The notes: a model not told the origin generated them from the letters alone. Counted from the first letter of the stretch, positions 54,851 to 64,000 are shown. The stretch is DNA of 64,000 bases from Candidatus Enterococcus ferrettii (GCF_017377655.1 NZ_JAFREL010000023.1:1-64000); one strand, 5' to 3'. Translations and numbers: made by a program.

Positions 54851-55987
54851 ATGCGTAGCTGCGGGATTATCGTAGAGTACAATCCATTTCATAATGGGCA
54901 TCGTTACCATGCTGAAATGGCTAAAAAACTAAGCGGAGCTGACGTTGTAATTGCAGTAATGAGTGGAAACTTTCTGCAACGGGGTGAGCCTGCATTTATG
55001 GATAAATGGATGCGAGCAGAAGCTGCTTTACATAATGGTGTTGACTTAATTGTGGAATTACCTTTTTCTTGGGCGGTTCAATCAGCGGACTATTTTGCTA
55101 AGGGTGGTATTAAACTGCTCCAAGCATTAAAGTGCGATGCTCTTTGTTTTGGAACAGATAGCCAGGAAACGATCGATTATATGCACTATGGGCAACTATT
55201 TGCTGACAATCAAACAGCTGTTGATTGTCTATTTCAACAATTACCTGTTGGGATGAGTTACCCGGAGAAAATGGCTGAGGTGGTTCGACAGTTATTTCCT
55301 ACGATTCAAGAGTTTCCGCCTAATCATATTTTAGGCTTAAGTTATGCTAAGGAAAACGCTAAATATCCTAATCCGATGGCTATCTATCCCTTAATTCGTA
55401 AAGACCAGGGATATCATGATGTTGAGATAGTGAGTGAACATTTTGCTAGTGCTACTGGAATTCGCAAAGCGTTTAATAGGGGGGAAGATATTACATCCTT
55501 TGTTCCTAAAGAAACTAGTGAACGATTAGAACAGTCGATCTCTTGGGACAATTTTTGGCCGTTTCTCGTGTATCAATTGACAGTCAACACTGCTGATCAG
55601 ATGATAGACATTTACCAAATGAATGAAGGTATTGAGAATCGTTTGAAAACTATTCAGGCGGATAACTTTACTGCTTTTTTACAGCAAGTTAAAACAAAAC
55701 GTTATACAGTAACTCGTTTACAGCGTTTATTTACATATTTCTTGTTGCAGGTTAGCCCAGAGGAGATCAGAAAAGAACAAGAGCAAAGTAGGCTGCATAT
55801 ATTGGGGTTTACTAAACGTGGTCAAGAATATTTGAGTCAGCATAAAAAAAGTTTTAATTTACCAGTGGCTGCTAAAATTGGTCTGGAAGAAAAAGAAAGC
55901 CATTTTCTAACTTATCGTGCTGATCAGCTCTACCAGCTTATTCATCCGGTAGAACAAAATTTAGGTCGTACGCCGATTCGATTGTAA
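54851..55987 (+). CDS. tmcAL: tRNA(Met) cytidine acetate ligase TmcAL (YlbM)
   Basis: A 378-residue enzyme that makes N4-acetylcytidine at the wobble base of elongator tRNA(Met) from acetate and ATP. The N-terminal nucleotidyltransferase signature GIIVEYNPFHNGHRYH is at residue 5, followed by SGNFLQRGEPA and the SSATxIR-like ASATGIRKAF near 200. The length matches the family. ATG at 54851 follows AAAGGAGA, right after the previous terminator. Confidence 0.92.
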   Translation: MRSCGIIVEYNPFHNGHRYHAEMAKKLSGADVVIAVMSGNFLQRGEPAFMDKWMRAEAALHNGVDLIVELPFSWAVQSADYFAKGGIKLLQALKCDALCFGTDSQETIDYMHYGQLFADNQTAVDCLFQQLPVGMSYPEKMAEVVRQLFPTIQEFPPNHILGLSYAKENAKYPNPMAIYPLIRKDQGYHDVEIVSEHFASATGIRKAFNRGEDITSFVPKETSERLEQSISWDNFWPFLVYQLTVNTADQMIDIYQMNEGIENRLKTIQADNFTAFLQQVKTKRYTVTRLQRLFTYFLLQVSPEEIRKEQEQSRLHILGFTKRGQEYLSQHKKSFNLPVAAKIGLEEKESHFLTYRADQLYQLIHPVEQNLGRTPIRL

Positions 55988-56059
55988 AAAAATCTTTTAA
56001 AACTTAGTAGTTATGGGTATAATGGGAAAGTATGAAATTAACGAAAGTGAAGTGAAATT

Positions 56060-56779
56060 ATGGGTCGTAAATGGGCAAACATCGTTGCGAAAAAAACAGC
56101 AAAAGATGCAAACAACAGTCGAGTTTATGCAAAATTTGGTATTGAAATTTATGCTGCAGCTAAATCAGGTGATCCAGATCCACACGCGAACCAAAAGCTA
56201 CGTTTTGTTATCGAACGGGCAAAAACTTACAATGTACCAAAGCATATTATTGATCGAGCGATTGAAAAGGCAAAAGGCTCCGGTGATGAGAATTATCAAG
56301 AGCTTCGTTATGAAGGCTTTGGACCAAATGGCTCAATGGTAATCGTTGACGCGTTAACTAATAATGTGAACCGTACAGCCGCTGATGTGCGGGCTGCTTT
56401 CGGCAAAAATGGCGGGAACATGGGTGTTTCTGGAGCGGTTTCTTACATGTTTGACAATACTGCTTTATTTGGTTTTTCCGGTGAAGACGCTGATGAAATT
56501 CTTGAATATTTAATGGAGCAGGATATTGATGTAAGAGATGTCGTTGATGAAGAAGGACAAGTGATCGTGTATGGCGAGCCTGAAGACTTTAACAGCATTC
56601 AAGAGGCATTAAGAGCTAAAGGAATTACAGAATTTTCTGTGGCAGAGATGCAAATGATTGCTCAAAATGAAGTAACCCTGAGCGGGGATGATTTAGAAAA
56701 ATTCGAAAAAATGATCGATGTGCTGGAAGAATTAGAAGATGTTCAGCAAGTTTTTCATAATGTAGAATTCGAGGATTAG
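56060..56779 (+). CDS. YebC/PmpR family transcription or translation regulator
   Basis: A 239-residue YebC/TACO1-fold protein with three domains. It begins [19 protein letters not shown], and has [23 protein letters not shown] near residue 88 and VSYMFDN near 126. Members have been described as DNA-binding regulators; recent work links the family to translation of proline stretches. The family is certain, the role is open. ATG at 56060 is the conserved start. A strong terminator follows. Confidence 0.92.
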   Translation: MGRKWANIVAKKTAKDANNSRVYAKFGIEIYAAAKSGDPDPHANQKLRFVIERAKTYNVPKHIIDRAIEKAKGSGDENYQELRYEGFGPNGSMVIVDALTNNVNRTAADVRAAFGKNGGNMGVSGAVSYMFDNTALFGFSGEDADEILEYLMEQDIDVRDVVDEEGQVIVYGEPEDFNSIQEALRAKGITEFSVAEMQMIAQNEVTLSGDDLEKFEKMIDVLEELEDVQQVFHNVEFED

Positions 56780-56783
56780 AAAA

Positions 56784-56815
56784 GCGCGCTGTGTTTTTGC
56801 ACAGCGCGTTTTTTT
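56784..56815. terminator. Terminator after the yebC-type gene
   Basis: CGCGCTGTG and CACAGCGCG form a GC-rich stem, followed by seven T on the plus strand; the minus strand has TTTT and may serve the small convergent gene. Confidence 0.93.
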
Positions 56816-56828
56816 GTATTTAATTGCG

Positions 56829-56999
56829 TTACATTAAGCTAAGAAAGATTTCCATTAGTACTAGGGCTCCTGAAACTAAGGCCCGCCAGAACCGATTGCT
56901 GATCTCAAGTTCACGGTAATGAATAGCAGAGGTTCCGCAAATGTATAAACTTCCGATAATACCAAGCAGTACTATTCCCGCAATCATCCAACCATTCAT
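56829..56999 (-). CDS. Small two-helix membrane protein
   Basis: A 56-residue hydrophobic protein with two membrane helices (about residues 5-22 and 38-55) joined by a charged loop IHYRELEISNRFW. I do not recognise a family. ATG at 56999 has GGAGG eight bases upstream, while the longer frame to 57032 includes that site and is rejected. The good binding site and codon structure support a real gene. It lies between yebC and the helD-type gene. Confidence 0.6.
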   Translation of the reverse strand: MNGWMIAGIVLLGIIGSLYICGTSAIHYRELEISNRFWRALVSGALVLMEIFLSLM

Positions 57000-57108
57000 A
57001 CAAAACGCCTCCTTGTTACTATTATACTCCATTATATCGGTAAAAACCTTCAGACCAAAGTCTTATTTTATATTAACCAAGTAAAGATGAGGTCTCAAGC
57101 AGAGAATA

Positions 57109-57136
57109 GAAAAACACAGCCAAGAGGGACTGTGTT
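57109..57136 (-). terminator. Terminator of the helD-type gene
   Basis: On the minus strand AACACAG and CTGTGTT pair around a 10-base loop, followed by TTTCT. The stop codon overlaps the stem. Confidence 0.75.
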
Positions 57137-59414
57137 AAACATGTTCTATTTGATAAAGCTCTTCTGGCATATGTTCCAGCAATGGACTTTTTTGTTCAAT
57201 TGTCAACAGTTTCAATTCATGCATCGCACGAGTACATAAAGTATACAAGATTAATTTGTCTTGTTCTGTATTATAGTTTTCCGGAGAGATATTCCAGCCG
57301 TAAACACGGTCAAACTCTAACCCTTTAGCTAAGTAAGTCGGAATGATAATCAATGACTTTCGCATAAAATCTTCTTCATTAATTAAAAGCTGTATTTCTT
57401 CTTGCTGATCAGTAGACAACTGATTGTATAGTTGTTTGCAATCCTCTACGGTTTTGCCAATGATTGCTGTTCGCCAATATTTCGCTTTTTCAGCTGTTTG
57501 ATTAAGCTCATTTATTAAATGACTGAGCATGGCGGATTGATCCATTGAGTAATAGATGGACGGTCGATCTCCTTTGCGAGCGGTCAACTGCACACGGTTT
57601 TCCTGTGTTAGGAACTGATTGGCAAAATGGGTAATTTCTTCAGTTGAACGATAGCTAGTTGTTAATTGGTGATGTGTTATGGATTGCTCAGGAAAGATCG
57701 CTTCCAGCGCTTCAACCATGCTTTCATTACCAAACACTTTCTGGTTCAAATCTCCGGAAAAAGTATAAGTAGCTTTAGGATAAAGCTGTTTTAATAAGGC
57801 AACTTGAGCAGGTGAAAAATCTTGCATTTCATCAATAAAAATGAATCGTGCTTTTTGCTTAACATGTAATGGATACATAGATTTCATCAATACAAACATT
57901 AAAGTGCCATCTTCAAGACTAAGATCACGACGTTGAAAGTCTTTACGTAAGGTTAGTAACATATCTTGCCAATCGTTTTTTGTTAGCTGATAACGATTGA
58001 GCAGATCATCAGGAATAGTTTGCAGAAAATGCAAATACTGCTTGCCGTAGTTAATAAAGGTAAAACGCATGATTTTTCGTTTGATTGGGCGCATTTTTTT
58101 GCGGACAACCTTTTGTTGGAATTGTCGTTGCATACGTCGTTCAGCTTTTTCAGAATCTTCTAAGTTAGGGTTGTCGATATAAGCTTGCTGCAGTAATTCA
58201 TCTGCTGCTTGCTTGACCCAATCCTTTTTCATTTCATCTTTTTCTAAGCCACCGAGTTTTTTCAATAGTTTAGTTTGCAGCAACTGCATCCGCTGATACA
58301 TTGGTAAACCAGGGTTAGCCTCTTGGTACCAATTTCTAATCTGTTCTTTTTTGATAAGAGGCGATCCATCTAAAGTTAAATCTTTAAACAATGGACCAAG
58401 CGGTGTTATTTTTTTGCAATAATGAGCCAATGCTTTGACAATCATCCAACTGCTTTTTGCTCGCAGTACGCGGTCATCCTGTCCAGATAAGAAAACTTCC
58501 TCATGACTTTCTTCTGTATGAATTTGATAAAGCGGCAACAGTTTCCCTAAAAAGCTTTTGAAGGTTTCAGTAGGAATTCCACTTTCTCCTAGTGAAGGTA
58601 AAACTGTTGAGATATAGTCAGAGAAAATATGGTTAGGTGAAAATAATAGGACGTGTTCATTATCCAACCATTTCCGATTGTGGTATAAAAGGTACGCAAC
58701 TCGTTGCAAAAGAGCAGAAGTTTTCCCACTGCCTGCGATTCCTTCTACTACCAATAGTTTGCTATGAGTATCACGAATAATCTGATTTTGAGCTTTTTGA
58801 ATAGTGGATACAATATTTTTCATATGATTAGATGAAGCTTCGTCTAAAATTTCTAACAAAAAATCGTCGTTTATTGCTTCAGATGTATCTACCATCGAAA
58901 GAATTTGACCATCACGAATTTTAAATTGGCGTTTGACCAACAATTCTACATCTACAGTGATATCATAGGTTTCATAATTAGTTGCTCCCAGTTCACCTTC
59001 ATAATAAAGGTTGGCAATCGGGGCACGCCAGTCAATAATCACTGTTTCTTCAGTAGAATCCCGCAAAGAGGCGATTCCTAAGTACAAGGTTTCAACTTCC
59101 GCATCTTCCTTAAAATCTATTCGAGCAAAATAAGGATTTCCTCTCATTAAACGCAGAACTTTCTGTCTTTTTTCTTGAGAAGCCAGCGTTTGATAGCGAA
59201 CGAATAGTTCTTGTTCATGTTGGCGGGTGTCCGCCATTGTTTCAGCTAACGCCTCAAACGAGCCGGATTGAATTCTTTGTCCAGCATTTTCTTGCATATT
59301 TTTTTGGAATTGCGTTTTATTTTTATTTTGTTGTTTATCTAGTAATTGTTGTTCTAGTTCTATTAACATAATAGTCTGTTGCAGATGTTGCTGCTCTTCC
59401 TGTCTAGCATTCAT
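57135..59414 (-). CDS. helD: HelD-type superfamily 1 helicase (RNA polymerase recycling factor)
   Basis: A 759-residue UvrD/Rep-like ATPase. An N-terminal coiled coil (about residues 3-75) leads to the HelD-specific domain; Walker A is EGIAGSGKTSALLQR near 227, Walker B is FIFIDEMQDFSPAQ near 528, and the motif TTSYRSTEEI and final ATPase blocks complete the site. HelD removes stalled RNA polymerase from DNA by reaching into its channels. Size and coiled N terminus match Bacillus subtilis HelD (class II). ATG at 59414 follows GAGGAGG. A generic repair helicase is the alternative. Confidence 0.85.
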   Translation of the reverse strand: MNARQEEQQHLQQTIMLIELEQQLLDKQQNKNKTQFQKNMQENAGQRIQSGSFEALAETMADTRQHEQELFVRYQTLASQEKRQKVLRLMRGNPYFARIDFKEDAEVETLYLGIASLRDSTEETVIIDWRAPIANLYYEGELGATNYETYDITVDVELLVKRQFKIRDGQILSMVDTSEAINDDFLLEILDEASSNHMKNIVSTIQKAQNQIIRDTHSKLLVVEGIAGSGKTSALLQRVAYLLYHNRKWLDNEHVLLFSPNHIFSDYISTVLPSLGESGIPTETFKSFLGKLLPLYQIHTEESHEEVFLSGQDDRVLRAKSSWMIVKALAHYCKKITPLGPLFKDLTLDGSPLIKKEQIRNWYQEANPGLPMYQRMQLLQTKLLKKLGGLEKDEMKKDWVKQAADELLQQAYIDNPNLEDSEKAERRMQRQFQQKVVRKKMRPIKRKIMRFTFINYGKQYLHFLQTIPDDLLNRYQLTKNDWQDMLLTLRKDFQRRDLSLEDGTLMFVLMKSMYPLHVKQKARFIFIDEMQDFSPAQVALLKQLYPKATYTFSGDLNQKVFGNESMVEALEAIFPEQSITHHQLTTSYRSTEEITHFANQFLTQENRVQLTARKGDRPSIYYSMDQSAMLSHLINELNQTAEKAKYWRTAIIGKTVEDCKQLYNQLSTDQQEEIQLLINEEDFMRKSLIIIPTYLAKGLEFDRVYGWNISPENYNTEQDKLILYTLCTRAMHELKLLTIEQKSPLLEHMPEELYQIEHV

Positions 59415-59550
59415 GAATGGTTCCTCCTCGCTGATAACAGCATATTAGTATAGCACAAAAAGTAGTAAAAGTAATCTTTACTGGACAGTCTATTTTTAAG
59501 CGATGAAATGACTCTATATTTACTTTAGATGATGGCTGCCATTAAAAGCA

Positions 59551-59578
59551 TTGCGGTAACTTGGAACAGTAGTATAAT
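59551..59578 (+). promoter_or_regulatory. Promoter of the tautomerase gene
   Basis: TTGCGG (59551-59556) and perfect TATAAT (59573-59578) are 16 bases apart, 37 bases before the start. Confidence 0.7.
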
Positions 59579-59614
59579 AAAATGGTAGTAATCATTTAAG
59601 GGGAGGAATACGCG

Positions 59615-59791
59615 ATGCCATTTGTTCATATTGAATTAGTTGAAGGAAGAAGTCAGGAGCAATTAACTAAAATGATGGAGGAAGTAACTGAAGTTATATC
59701 CAGAAATACAGGAGCTCCTAAAGAAAATATCCACGTTATTTTAAACGAATTAAAAAAAGGTACTTACGCAGTAAATGGCAAGTGGAAATAA
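59615..59791 (+). CDS. 4-oxalocrotonate tautomerase family protein
   Basis: A 58-residue protein beginning Met-Pro-Phe-Val-His-Ile-Glu-Leu. After loss of Met the N-terminal Pro acts as the catalytic base in keto-enol tautomerisation, as in the 4-OT family. The helix [20 protein letters not shown] and the strand [10 protein letters not shown] fit the short 4-OT fold of about 60 residues. The physiological substrate is unknown. ATG follows GGGGAGGA. It has its own promoter and lies just upstream of the thrS leader. Confidence 0.9.
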   Translation: MPFVHIELVEGRSQEQLTKMMEEVTEVISRNTGAPKENIHVILNELKKGTYAVNGKWK

Positions 59792-59879
59792 ATAATTTTG
59801 TTTATGGGTTGCTTTTTTAGAATCTAAGTGTTTTAATGTGAATATAAATTGATTGTTGATGAAAGACACCTGAACTTGA

Positions 59880-60076
59880 TAGCTGTTTAACAGAGAGGAA
59901 AAGCTTGGCTGAAACTTTTCTAAACATCGCACAAGTGATGACCACTTTCACAGACCTCTGTAAAATGCAGGGGCGGTAGGAGCGCCGTTATCGCATTGAG
60001 GAGCAAGTTTGCTCAAAGATTAGGTGGAACCACGTTGATTCGTCCTAGTACCGTATACGGTACTAGGACTTTTTTT
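59880..60076 (+). promoter_or_regulatory. T-box leader of thrS
   Basis: This tRNA-sensing riboswitch lets thrS be transcribed when uncharged tRNA(Thr) accumulates. The base of stem I pairs ACAGAG (59890-59895) with CTCTGT (59956-59961). A threonine specifier is likely ACC at 59941-59943. The T-box core is TTAGGTGGAACCACG (60020-60034), whose TGGA would pair with a tRNA UCCA end. The 14-bp perfect terminator GTCCTAGTACCGTA/TACGGTACTAGGAC (60042-60069) with seven T follows, leaving 32 bases to thrS. Confidence 0.93.
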
Positions 60077-60107
60077 ATTTTCAATCAAATGAAGGAGGAA
60101 TTTATCT

Positions 60108-62048
60108 ATGGCAGTAAATATTTCATTTCCAGATGGTTCAGTCAAGGAATTTCACGAAGGTGTAACTGGACGAGAAATTGCAGAAAGTATTTCAAAATCA
60201 TTGGCCAAAAAAGCGATGGCTGTAGTTGTAAATGGTGAACTAGAAGATTTGACTCGTCCTATTGATCAAGATGCCGAGTTAAAAATTGTTACCGATAAAG
60301 ATGAAGAGGCGTTGTTTTTGATGCGTCACTCAACAGCACATCTAATGGCACAAGCAATGCGTCGTTTGTACCCAAATATTCATTTTGGAGTAGGACCAGC
60401 GATTGACTCAGGTTTTTACTATGATACTGATAACGAGGATGGACAAGTTTCTGAAGAAGATTTTCCAGCAATTGAAAAAGAAATGAAAAAAATTGTGAAG
60501 GAAAATCTGCCAATTGAGCGCAAAGTAATGAGTCGAGAAGAGGCTTTAGATTTCTTCAGTTACGATCCATATAAAGTAGAATTAATTCAAGATTTGCCAG
60601 AAGACGAAGTGATCACTGCTTATACACAAGGCGAATTTACTGATTTGTGTCGTGGACCACATGTTCCTTCAACAGGAAAAATTAAAATTTTCAAATTATT
60701 GTCAGTTGCGGGAGCTTACTGGCGTGGTAATTCAGATAATAAAATGATGCAACGGGTTTATGGAACTGCCTTCTTTAACCAAACTGATTTAGATGAGTTT
60801 TTGCGTTTGCGTGAGGAAGCAAAAGAACGAGACCATCGTAAATTAGGTCGTGAATTAGACTTATTTATGATTTCACCAGAAGTCGGTTCTGGTTTACCAT
60901 TCTGGTTGCCAAAAGGTGCAACCATTCGACGCGAGATCGAACGTTACATTGTTGATAAAGAATTATCTATGGGCTATGAACACGTGTATACTCCTGTTTT
61001 GGCTAACACTAGTTTATATAAAACTTCCGGTCACTGGGATCATTATCAAGAAGACATGTTCCCAATCATGGATATGGGGGACGGGGATGATTTAGTCTTG
61101 CGTCCAATGAATTGCCCACATCACATGATGGTTTATAAAGATCGGATTCACTCTTACCGAGAATTACCAATTCGACTAGCTGAACTAGGTATGGATCATC
61201 GCTACGAAAAATCTGGTGCTTTATCCGGGTTGCAGCGTGTTCGTGAAATGACTATGAATGATGCACATATTTTTGTTCGTCCTGACCAAATCAAAGAAGA
61301 GTTCCGTCGTACTCTAGATCTAATTTTGGAAGTGTACAAAGACTTCGGGTTTGAAGATTACCGTTTCCGTTTAAGCTACCGTGATCCCAATAATACTGAG
61401 AAGTATTTTGACGATGATGAAATGTGGGAAACTTCTCAAAGTTTGCTGAAAGAAGTAATGGATGAATCTGGTTTTGAGTACTTTGAAGCAGATGGTGAGG
61501 CAGCCTTTTATGGTCCAAAATTAGATGTTCAAGTACAAACAGCTTTAGGAACAGAAGAAACATTGTCCACTATTCAATTTGACTTCTTATTGCCTGAACG
61601 CTTCGACTTAACTTATATTGGTGAAGATGGTAAGGAACATCGCCCAGTCGTTGTTCACCGTAGTGTTGTTTCAACAATGGAACGTTTCACTGCTTATCTG
61701 ATTGAACAATATAAAGGCGCCTTTCCTACCTGGTTGGCACCGGAGCAAGTTGTGGTCATACCTGTTTCAGTTGAACATCATGGTGATTATGCTTATGAAG
61801 TGAAGAACCGTCTAAAAGTAGAAGGTGTTCGAGTGGAAGTCGACGAACGCAACGAAAAAATGGGTTACAAGATTCGTCAAGCTCAAACTCAAAAAATTCC
61901 ATACATTTTAGTTGTAGGGGATAAAGAAGTTGACAGCTCCTGCGTAAACGTTCGTCGTTATGGCAGTGAAGAGCAGGAAGTGCAAGAGTTAAACATCTTT
62001 GTTGAAGCGATCAAAGATGAAATCCAAAACTTTAGCCGTAATCGTTAA
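60108..62048 (+). CDS. thrS: Threonyl-tRNA synthetase
   Basis: A 646-residue class II synthetase. It has the N-terminal TGS domain (residues 1-62), the editing domain ([16 protein letters not shown] near 73, and the later [11 protein letters not shown]), the catalytic core with [13 protein letters not shown] and motif 2 [13 protein letters not shown], and the anticodon-binding domain ([16 protein letters not shown] to the end). Zinc ligands are the Cys in RPMNCPHH and two His further on. ATG at 60108 follows AAGGAGGAA. Expression is set by the T-box leader. Confidence 0.98.
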   Translation: MAVNISFPDGSVKEFHEGVTGREIAESISKSLAKKAMAVVVNGELEDLTRPIDQDAELKIVTDKDEEALFLMRHSTAHLMAQAMRRLYPNIHFGVGPAIDSGFYYDTDNEDGQVSEEDFPAIEKEMKKIVKENLPIERKVMSREEALDFFSYDPYKVELIQDLPEDEVITAYTQGEFTDLCRGPHVPSTGKIKIFKLLSVAGAYWRGNSDNKMMQRVYGTAFFNQTDLDEFLRLREEAKERDHRKLGRELDLFMISPEVGSGLPFWLPKGATIRREIERYIVDKELSMGYEHVYTPVLANTSLYKTSGHWDHYQEDMFPIMDMGDGDDLVLRPMNCPHHMMVYKDRIHSYRELPIRLAELGMDHRYEKSGALSGLQRVREMTMNDAHIFVRPDQIKEEFRRTLDLILEVYKDFGFEDYRFRLSYRDPNNTEKYFDDDEMWETSQSLLKEVMDESGFEYFEADGEAAFYGPKLDVQVQTALGTEETLSTIQFDFLLPERFDLTYIGEDGKEHRPVVVHRSVVSTMERFTAYLIEQYKGAFPTWLAPEQVVVIPVSVEHHGDYAYEVKNRLKVEGVRVEVDERNEKMGYKIRQAQTQKIPYILVVGDKEVDSSCVNVRRYGSEEQEVQELNIFVEAIKDEIQNFSRNR

Positions 62049-62067
62049 TTACAATATAAACAGGAAT

Positions 62068-62115
62068 AATTCTCTTAAGTAGGACAGATAAGGTTCTGCT
62101 TAAGAGAATTTTTTT
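62068..62115 (+). terminator. Terminator of thrS
   Basis: AATTCTCTTAAG (62068-62079) and CTTAAGAGAATT (62099-62110) form a perfect 12-bp stem with a 19-base loop that can also fold, followed by a T-run to 62115. Confidence 0.9.
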
Positions 62116-62446
62116 GTCCGAAAAGTCAGAAAATTGAATTGATTGTGGATAACATTTTTACTCAGACCTTGAAGCTAACCCGATTTGGACGAATTGATTC
62201 AATTTAAGTTTTCCACATTTTTTAATGAAGGGAAATGTTTCACGCACCTTTGGGGAAAAGATGAATTTTTTTGCTTGTTTTAAAGGTTTTTCTCTTTATA
62301 TCAAACTAAAGAAAATTCCCCTGTGAAACAGAACAGTCAACTAGTAAAAAAAGTTTAAACTAAGGAATAATTTAATCAAATCTTCTTTTTAAAAAAAATA
62401 TTATCGGATACAATAGTAAAGGTAGACAAAACGAAAGGAATTTCTT
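62116..62446. other. Structured non-coding region before the penicillin-binding protein gene
   Basis: No gene is supported. It holds a perfect DnaA-box match in reverse (TGTGGATAA, 62144-62152), a TTTTCCACA in forward direction (62209-62217) and a two-part inverted repeat at 62236-62330. TACAAT at 62409-62414 is the best -10 for the downstream gene. Confidence 0.6.
62236..62330. repeat. Two-armed inverted repeat
   Basis: TGTTTCAC (62236-62243) matches GTGAAACA (62323-62330), and GGGGAA (62252-62257) matches TTCCCC (62316-62321). The arms are in nested order and could form one long RNA stem with an 8-base bulge on the left side; a smaller TTTTCTCTTTA/TAAAGAAAA hairpin could fold inside. Confidence 0.5.
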
Positions 62447-64000
62447 ATGAAACAAACCAATCCATTTAATAGATGGTTCGACAAACTAAAAGCTGCTGAT
62501 GAAGCAGGACGTAAACACAATAAAAGCCATGTACCGTTTCGACTAAATTTCTTGTTTTTTGTTATTTTCACTCTATTTGTTTTACTAGTTGGGCGATTGG
62601 GCTACTTACAAATTGTTAATGGTAATGAGATGAAGGAGCAGTTAAAAGCCTCTACAACCATTAAAGTTACTGGAAGTACTCCCCGTGGTTCAATTTATGA
62701 TGCAAATGGTGTTGCGTTAGTAGACAATCAATCTAATAAAGCCATTACCTTTACCCGAGGGAACACTATGGAAGGTAAAGATATTTACGAAATAGCTAAT
62801 AAATTGAATGCTTTGATTGATGTTCCTGTAGATGAAAATCTAACTGAACGGGACAAGAAGGATTATTGGTTAGGCGATCCGGAGAACTTAAAAGCGGCTG
62901 AGGATCGTTTGTCCTTTAAAGAAAAGAATTTGGATTCTTCTAATGAATACCAAAAACTGGTCGATAAGGTAGAAGACAATGAGATTCAATTTGATGAAAA
63001 TCAGCTGAAGGCGGCAACTATTTTTAAGCGAATGAGTGGTGCTTCGGCTTTAAGTACAGTTTTTATCAAGAACGAAGATGTTACTGACCAAGAATTAGCC
63101 ATAGTAGCAGAGCGAACAGCAGAATTGCCAGGAGTCTCTACGGGGATTGACTGGCAACGCAAGTACAACGATGAGCTAGATGATTCCTTGCGCAGCATTT
63201 TAGGAACAGTTTCCTCTGTACCAGCGGAAGATTTAAAGGAATACCTGAAAAAAGGCTATGCTCGAAATGACCGTGTAGGAACAAGTTATCTTGAGAGACA
63301 GTATGAGGATGAACTGCAAGGTAAAAAGAGCGAATACGAAGTTTCTCTTAATCAGGAAGGAAATGTTACTGGTCAAAAAGAAATTAGTGAAGGTGAAAAA
63401 GGCTCTAACTTGATGTTAACAATTGATACCAATTTCCAAAAGAAAGTGGAGGATATTGTGAAAAGTCACTACCAGACATTAGTTGACAATGGTCAAGCGC
63501 AATATTCACCAGGTGTTTATGCGGTTGCTCTAGATCCAAATAATGGACAAGTAATGGCTATGACCGGTTTTTCTCATACTCCAGGAAGTAAACAGGTAGA
63601 GGAATTTACTTTAGGAACTATTCTAAATAACTTTGAACCCGGTTCCGTTGTGAAGGCTGGAACAGTAACGGCTGGCTATGAAACTGGAGCTATTACCGGA
63701 AACGATGTTCTAATTGATGAACCAATTAAACTGGCTGGAACAGCTTTAAAGGGTTCGATTTACAATAAATCGTTGGGGAATAGAATGCCATTAGATACTG
63801 TAAAAGCATTAGAAATTTCTTCCAATGCTTATATGATGCAGATTGTTCTAAGAATGTTGGGAGTAAATTACAGCTATAACATGAGCTTACCAGAAAGTGC
63901 CAGCTCGAAAGAAGTGTATGATAAGTTGCGAAATGCTATGGCTGAATACGGTATGGGTGTTAAAACCGGCATCGATTTACCTGGCGAATCCTCAGGTTTA
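62447..64000 (+). CDS. Class B penicillin-binding protein (PBP2b-like), 5' part
   Basis: The first 518 codons of an open frame that runs past the window end. A cytoplasmic tail is followed by one membrane helix (residues ~37-58), then the PBP dimer domain beginning TPRGSIYDANG near 86, and the transpeptidase domain. The active-site motif is EPGSVVK (Ser-x-x-Lys) near residue 400 and the second motif is SSNAYM near 459; KTG is beyond the edge. It makes peptidoglycan crosslinks during elongation or division. Position after thrS and sequence fit the PBP2b group of enterococci. ATG at 62447 follows AAAGGAA. Confidence 0.9.
   Translation, partial: MKQTNPFNRWFDKLKAADEAGRKHNKSHVPFRLNFLFFVIFTLFVLLVGRLGYLQIVNGNEMKEQLKASTTIKVTGSTPRGSIYDANGVALVDNQSNKAITFTRGNTMEGKDIYEIANKLNALIDVPVDENLTERDKKDYWLGDPENLKAAEDRLSFKEKNLDSSNEYQKLVDKVEDNEIQFDENQLKAATIFKRMSGASALSTVFIKNEDVTDQELAIVAERTAELPGVSTGIDWQRKYNDELDDSLRSILGTVSSVPAEDLKEYLKKGYARNDRVGTSYLERQYEDELQGKKSEYEVSLNQEGNVTGQKEISEGEKGSNLMLTIDTNFQKKVEDIVKSHYQTLVDNGQAQYSPGVYAVALDPNNGQVMAMTGFSHTPGSKQVEEFTLGTILNNFEPGSVVKAGTVTAGYETGAITGNDVLIDEPIKLAGTALKGSIYNKSLGNRMPLDTVKALEISSNAYMMQIVLRMLGVNYSYNMSLPESASSKEVYDKLRNAMAEYGMGVKTGIDLPGESSGL

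Noticed and set aside
62116-62446. A replication origin, suggested by DnaA-like boxes
   Set aside because: Only two boxes, no dnaA or dnaN genes, no AT-rich unwinding cluster with repeated boxes; kept only as a regulatory lead.

Overview
The window is a stretch of low-GC Firmicutes chromosome, almost certainly from an Enterococcaceae (Enterococcus or a close relative). The evidence is the combination of an mltG-greA-liaFSR block, a DUF1827-clpE pair beside ptsHI, a tandem glycolipid glycosyltransferase pair of the enterococcal bgsA-bgsB type, a FabT-headed type II fatty-acid operon and a yqeG-yqeH-yhbY-nadD-yqeK-rsfS cluster. The species cannot be fixed from the sequence alone. I see no rRNA or tRNA gene, insertion sequence, prophage or CRISPR array, so this is mainly core genome.

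Layout. Positions 1-4480 hold an AT-rich cassette of two polytopic membrane proteins (a DUF6020-like GT-C candidate and one I do not recognise) and a family 2 glycosyltransferase. 4572-9166 is cell-wall and envelope-stress DNA: the MltG transglycosylase, GreA, then the LiaF-LiaS-LiaR cell-envelope stress system. 9273-15749 carries a KtrA potassium-channel gating subunit, an IscA-like protein, a GtrB/CsbB-type glycosyltransferase, two inverted genes, GtrA, SodA and an LCP wall-polymer ligase. 15849-23050 carries RNA and DNA maintenance genes (RlmD-type methyltransferase, RecX, MutY, Ntdp) and membrane transporters. 23094-28003 has a YkuD L,D-transpeptidase, RF3 and another GT-C-like membrane protein. 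28011-33107 has DUF1827, ClpE with a CtsR box and a near-perfect CIRCE element, and ptsH-ptsI. 33236-38135 has bgsA-bgsB, an oxidoreductase, a YkuJ protein and cyclopropane synthase.

38412-47011 is the fatty-acid operon fabT-fabH-acpP-fabD-fabG-fabF-accB-fabZ-accC-accD-accA. FabT operators lie at its promoter, and no enoyl-ACP reductase is encoded: the fabK usually found between acpP and fabD in relatives is missing. 47145-50398 is a polar amino-acid ABC importer with two paralogous binding lipoproteins. 50516-54805 is the yqeG-to-yqeM cluster, in which rsfS appears to start at an ATA codon. The window ends with TmcAL, YebC, a small membrane protein, a HelD-type helicase, a tautomerase, a T-box controlled thrS and the 5' part of a class B penicillin-binding protein that runs off the right edge.

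Functionally the window is dominated by envelope construction: fatty acids, glycolipids, peptidoglycan processing, wall-polymer ligation, and a possible three-component (GtrB, GtrA, GT-C) extracytoplasmic glycosylation pathway. It also holds stress regulation of that envelope and central sugar transport. I found no clearly new multi-gene system. The best leads are small: the ATA start of rsfS, the missing fabK, a Tyr-for-His change in the L,D-transpeptidase signature, the CtsR plus CIRCE region beside ptsHI, and a large inverted-repeat leader before the penicillin-binding protein.
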